In this document: one piece after another, positions 62,194-64,000 of the stretch
Layout of the letters: every line of letters begins with the position of its first letter
How positions within the stretch are numbered: position 1 is the first letter of the stretch
Assembly: GCA_041918675.1 (NCBI GenBank)
Contig: JAYRVF010000014.1
Coordinates: forward strand, 1-64,000
Source: SCUB01 sp041918675
Lineage (GTDB): Bacteria > Pseudomonadota > Alphaproteobacteria > Rhizobiales > Xanthobacteraceae
Direction: 5' to 3'
Length of the DNA: 64,000 bases
Notes under the pieces: generated by a model
Seen by the model: the letters and a program-made list of their open reading frames with translations, nothing else
What the model was told of the DNA's origin: nothing
Databases searched by the model: none
Position numbers and translations under genes: made by a program

Positions 62194-64000
62194 TCAATTC
62201 GGCTTGGCGAGCGTTTCCTTCACCGTCGCGACGAGCTGGCTGAGCGTGAAAGGCTTGGGCAGGAAGGCGAATTGCTGGCCCTCCGGCAAGCTGCGGGCGA
62301 AGGCGTCCTCGGCATAGCCGGATACGAAAATAATCCTAAGATGCGGATTGCGCGACCGCATCTCCCGCAGCATGGTCGGGCCGTCCATTTCGGGCATGAC
62401 CACGTCGGAGACAACGAGGTCGACCTCACCGTCGCGCGCTTCAAGGGCGGTCAGCGCGTCGACGCCGTTGGCGGCTTCGAGCACCGTATAGCCGCGCGAC
62501 TTCAGCCCGCGCGCGTTGAGCGAACGCAGCCCGTCCTCATCCTCGACCAGAAGAATGGTGCCGACGCCGGTGAGATCGGCCGGGCGCGCGGGCGCGGCGG
62601 CGGGCGCCTCCTCCGTCGAGGCGTCGCTCGCGCCAGCTTCGGGCACGTGGCGCGGCAGGAAGATGGAGAAAGTCGTGCCCTTCCCCACTTCCGAATCGAT
62701 ATAGACGAAGCCGCCGGTCTGCTTGACGATGCCATAGACGGTCGAAAGGCCGAGCCCGGTGCCCTTGCCGACCTCCTTGGTCGAGAAGAACGGCTCGAAC
62801 ACTTTGTCGATGATGTCGGGCGGAATGCCGGTGCCGGTGTCGCCGACCTCGACCAGCACATAATCGGCCGCCGGCATTCCCTTGCGGTTTGCCGCCGCCT
62901 TGTCGCCCGCCGGCATGTTGAGCGTGCGCACCGTCAACCGGCCGCCCTCCTGCATGGCGTCGCGCGCGTTGACCGCGAGATTGACGATCACCTGCTCGAA
63001 TTGCGACTGGTCGACCTTGACCGGCCACAGGTCGCGGCCGTGGACGACATCGAGCTTGACCTTCTCCCCGATCAGCCGCTGCAGCAGCAACGTCAGGTCC
63101 GACAGGGTGTCGCCGAGATCGAGCACCTGCGGGCGCAGCGTCTGTCGTCGCGAGAACGCCAGCAGATGACGCACCAGGCTCGCCGCGCGATTGGTGTTCT
63201 GCCTGATCTGCATGATGTCCTGGAACGACGTGTCGGTCGGCTTATGCGCGGCGAGCAGGAAGTCCGTCGCCATCATGATGGCGGAAAGCACGTTGTTGAA
63301 ATCATGGGCGATGCCGCCGGCGAGCTGGCCGACGGCCTGCATCTTCTGCGACTGGGTGAACTGATGCTCGAGCGTTCGCTTCTCGGTGGTCTCGAGGAGA
63401 TAGACGATCGCGGCCTCGGTGTCGCGGTCCTGCTCGACGGGCGCGACGACGAACTGACCCCAGCGCTCGGCCGGGCCCGCGAGCGCGGCCTCCATCGGCG
63501 TGATGTCGGCCTGTCCGTCGGCGGCGCGGCGCAGCACCGCCTCGAATTCGCGCCGGTCCTGCGCGCCGACGGCGGCAAGGATCGAGCGTTGCGGATCGGC
63601 GGCGATGCCGAGGCTTTGCATCAATTTGGCGAAGCGCGCGTTGTCGCGCACGACGCGGCCGTCCTTGTCGACCGTGGCGATCGCCATCGGCGCGTTGTTG
63701 AAGAAACGGGTGAAACGCACCTCGGCGGCGCGCTGCGGATCGGCGCCGGCGTCGCGCGCGCGATTGAGCACCACCGTCCGCGATGGGCCGGCGAGGCCAT
63801 CGGCGCCGTACGCGACCTTGTGATAGAGCCGCGCCGGAATGGTCTTGCCGGTGCGCATCTTCAGATCGACGTCGAGCACCTCGGTGCGGACCTCGCCCGG
63901 CAGCGGCGCGTGCGCCGCGAGCAACGCCGCCCCGTCGCCGGAGACGATGTCGGAGAGCTTCAGGTCGCCCGTGCCGATCTGCGCGATGTCGTGATCGAGC
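62194..64000 (-). CDS. cckA: CckA cell-cycle hybrid histidine kinase (5' part outside window)
   Basis: About 601 residues visible; the frame stays open to the window edge, so the N-terminal membrane and first PAS region are missing. Visible: PAS domain(s), the HisKA helix GGIAHDFNNVLSAIM with the phospho-His, HATPase_c (NLAVNARDAMQEGG, GDTGTGIPPDI, GKGTGLGLSTVYGIV), an Ala/Pro linker, and a receiver domain with the phospho-Asp in VSDVVMPEMDG. CckA phosphorylates CtrA through ChpT. The upstream visible residues (IGTGDLKLSDIVSGDG) also fit CckA. CtrA-type boxes occur elsewhere in this window. Confidence 0.93.
   Translation of the reverse strand, partial: LDHDIAQIGTGDLKLSDIVSGDGAALLAAHAPLPGEVRTEVLDVDLKMRTGKTIPARLYHKVAYGADGLAGPSRTVVLNRARDAGADPQRAAEVRFTRFFNNAPMAIATVDKDGRVVRDNARFAKLMQSLGIAADPQRSILAAVGAQDRREFEAVLRRAADGQADITPMEAALAGPAERWGQFVVAPVEQDRDTEAAIVYLLETTEKRTLEHQFTQSQKMQAVGQLAGGIAHDFNNVLSAIMMATDFLLAAHKPTDTSFQDIMQIRQNTNRAASLVRHLLAFSRRQTLRPQVLDLGDTLSDLTLLLQRLIGEKVKLDVVHGRDLWPVKVDQSQFEQVIVNLAVNARDAMQEGGRLTVRTLNMPAGDKAAANRKGMPAADYVLVEVGDTGTGIPPDIIDKVFEPFFSTKEVGKGTGLGLSTVYGIVKQTGGFVYIDSEVGKGTTFSIFLPRHVPEAGASDASTEEAPAAAPARPADLTGVGTILLVEDEDGLRSLNARGLKSRGYTVLEAANGVDALTALEARDGEVDLVVSDVVMPEMDGPTMLREMRSRNPHLRIIFVSGYAEDAFARSLPEGQQFAFLPKPFTLSQLVATVKETLAKPN

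Overview
The window is a high-GC, gene-dense stretch of an alphaproteobacterial chromosome. MucR, a DUF6456 protein paired with a small DnaA-domain-IV-like protein, CckA, a PAS sensor kinase, DUF1491, DUF2336, DUF5330, TIGR03808/TIGR03809 and perfect or near-perfect CtrA boxes all point to the Hyphomicrobiales (Rhizobiales). I cannot fix the family or genus from sequence reading alone. Only the first ~1.4 kb (an orphan membrane-protein gene and an IS1-like transposase) and a few intergenic patches look compositionally foreign. No rRNA, tRNA or CRISPR array was seen.

Layout. 0-1.4 kb: mobile or accessory end. 1.4-16 kb: envelope and cell-cycle housekeeping (YcgN-like Cys-cluster protein, class A PBP, DUF1214/DUF1254 pair, soluble CZB chemoreceptor, DUF2336, peptidoglycan-binding protein coupled to a PAS histidine kinase, SufE, DUF6456/DnaA-like HTH pair, MucR). 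Three CtrA-type boxes lie in this part. 16-24 kb: membrane proteins, GT39-like glycosyltransferase, M20 peptidase, HerA-like ATPase. 24-32 kb: folP-folB-folK followed by the methylmalonyl-CoA mutase genes mutA-mutB, a lipoprotein and meaB. 32-37 kb: pyroglutamyl-peptidase-like protein, a Tat-exported beta-helix protein (TIGR03808), and an arsenosugar-type cluster (ArsS radical SAM enzyme plus two glycosyltransferase-like proteins), closed by TIGR03809.

37-40 kb: an ECF sigma / anti-sigma / secreted subtilase operon. The periplasmic part of the anti-sigma factor looks like the protease propeptide. A bipartite promoter-like motif occurs in front of the sigma gene and again in front of a short terminator-bounded interval, suggesting an ECF-controlled small RNA. 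40-43 kb: diguanylate cyclase tightly followed by a second DUF2336 protein. 43-47 kb: the window's best defined special system, a bufferin-type copper RiPP locus (bufA-bufB-bufC-bufD) divergent from sigF-nrsF. Matching GTAACAATC promoters face both ways.

47-54 kb: an enoyl-CoA hydratase, a thioesterase, then a respiratory sulfur-oxyanion-type cluster: octaheme cytochrome c of the tetrathionate reductase family, cytochrome b, monoheme cytochrome c and a YeeE/YedE (TsuA-type) transporter, preceded by an FNR/FixK-like box. 53.7-57.8 kb: an overlapping operon of AMP/thymidine phosphorylase, ribose-phosphate pyrophosphokinase and a beta-CASP metallo-hydrolase. 57.8-64 kb: a glutamate-receptor-like channel, a secreted lectin-like protein, an orphan membrane protein, a Tim44-domain protein and the 3' part of cckA, which runs off the window.

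Many operons use ATGA stop/start overlaps, which helped fix starts. Where the longest open frame clearly overruns the gene I moved the start to the best Shine-Dalgarno or family-like position and say so.
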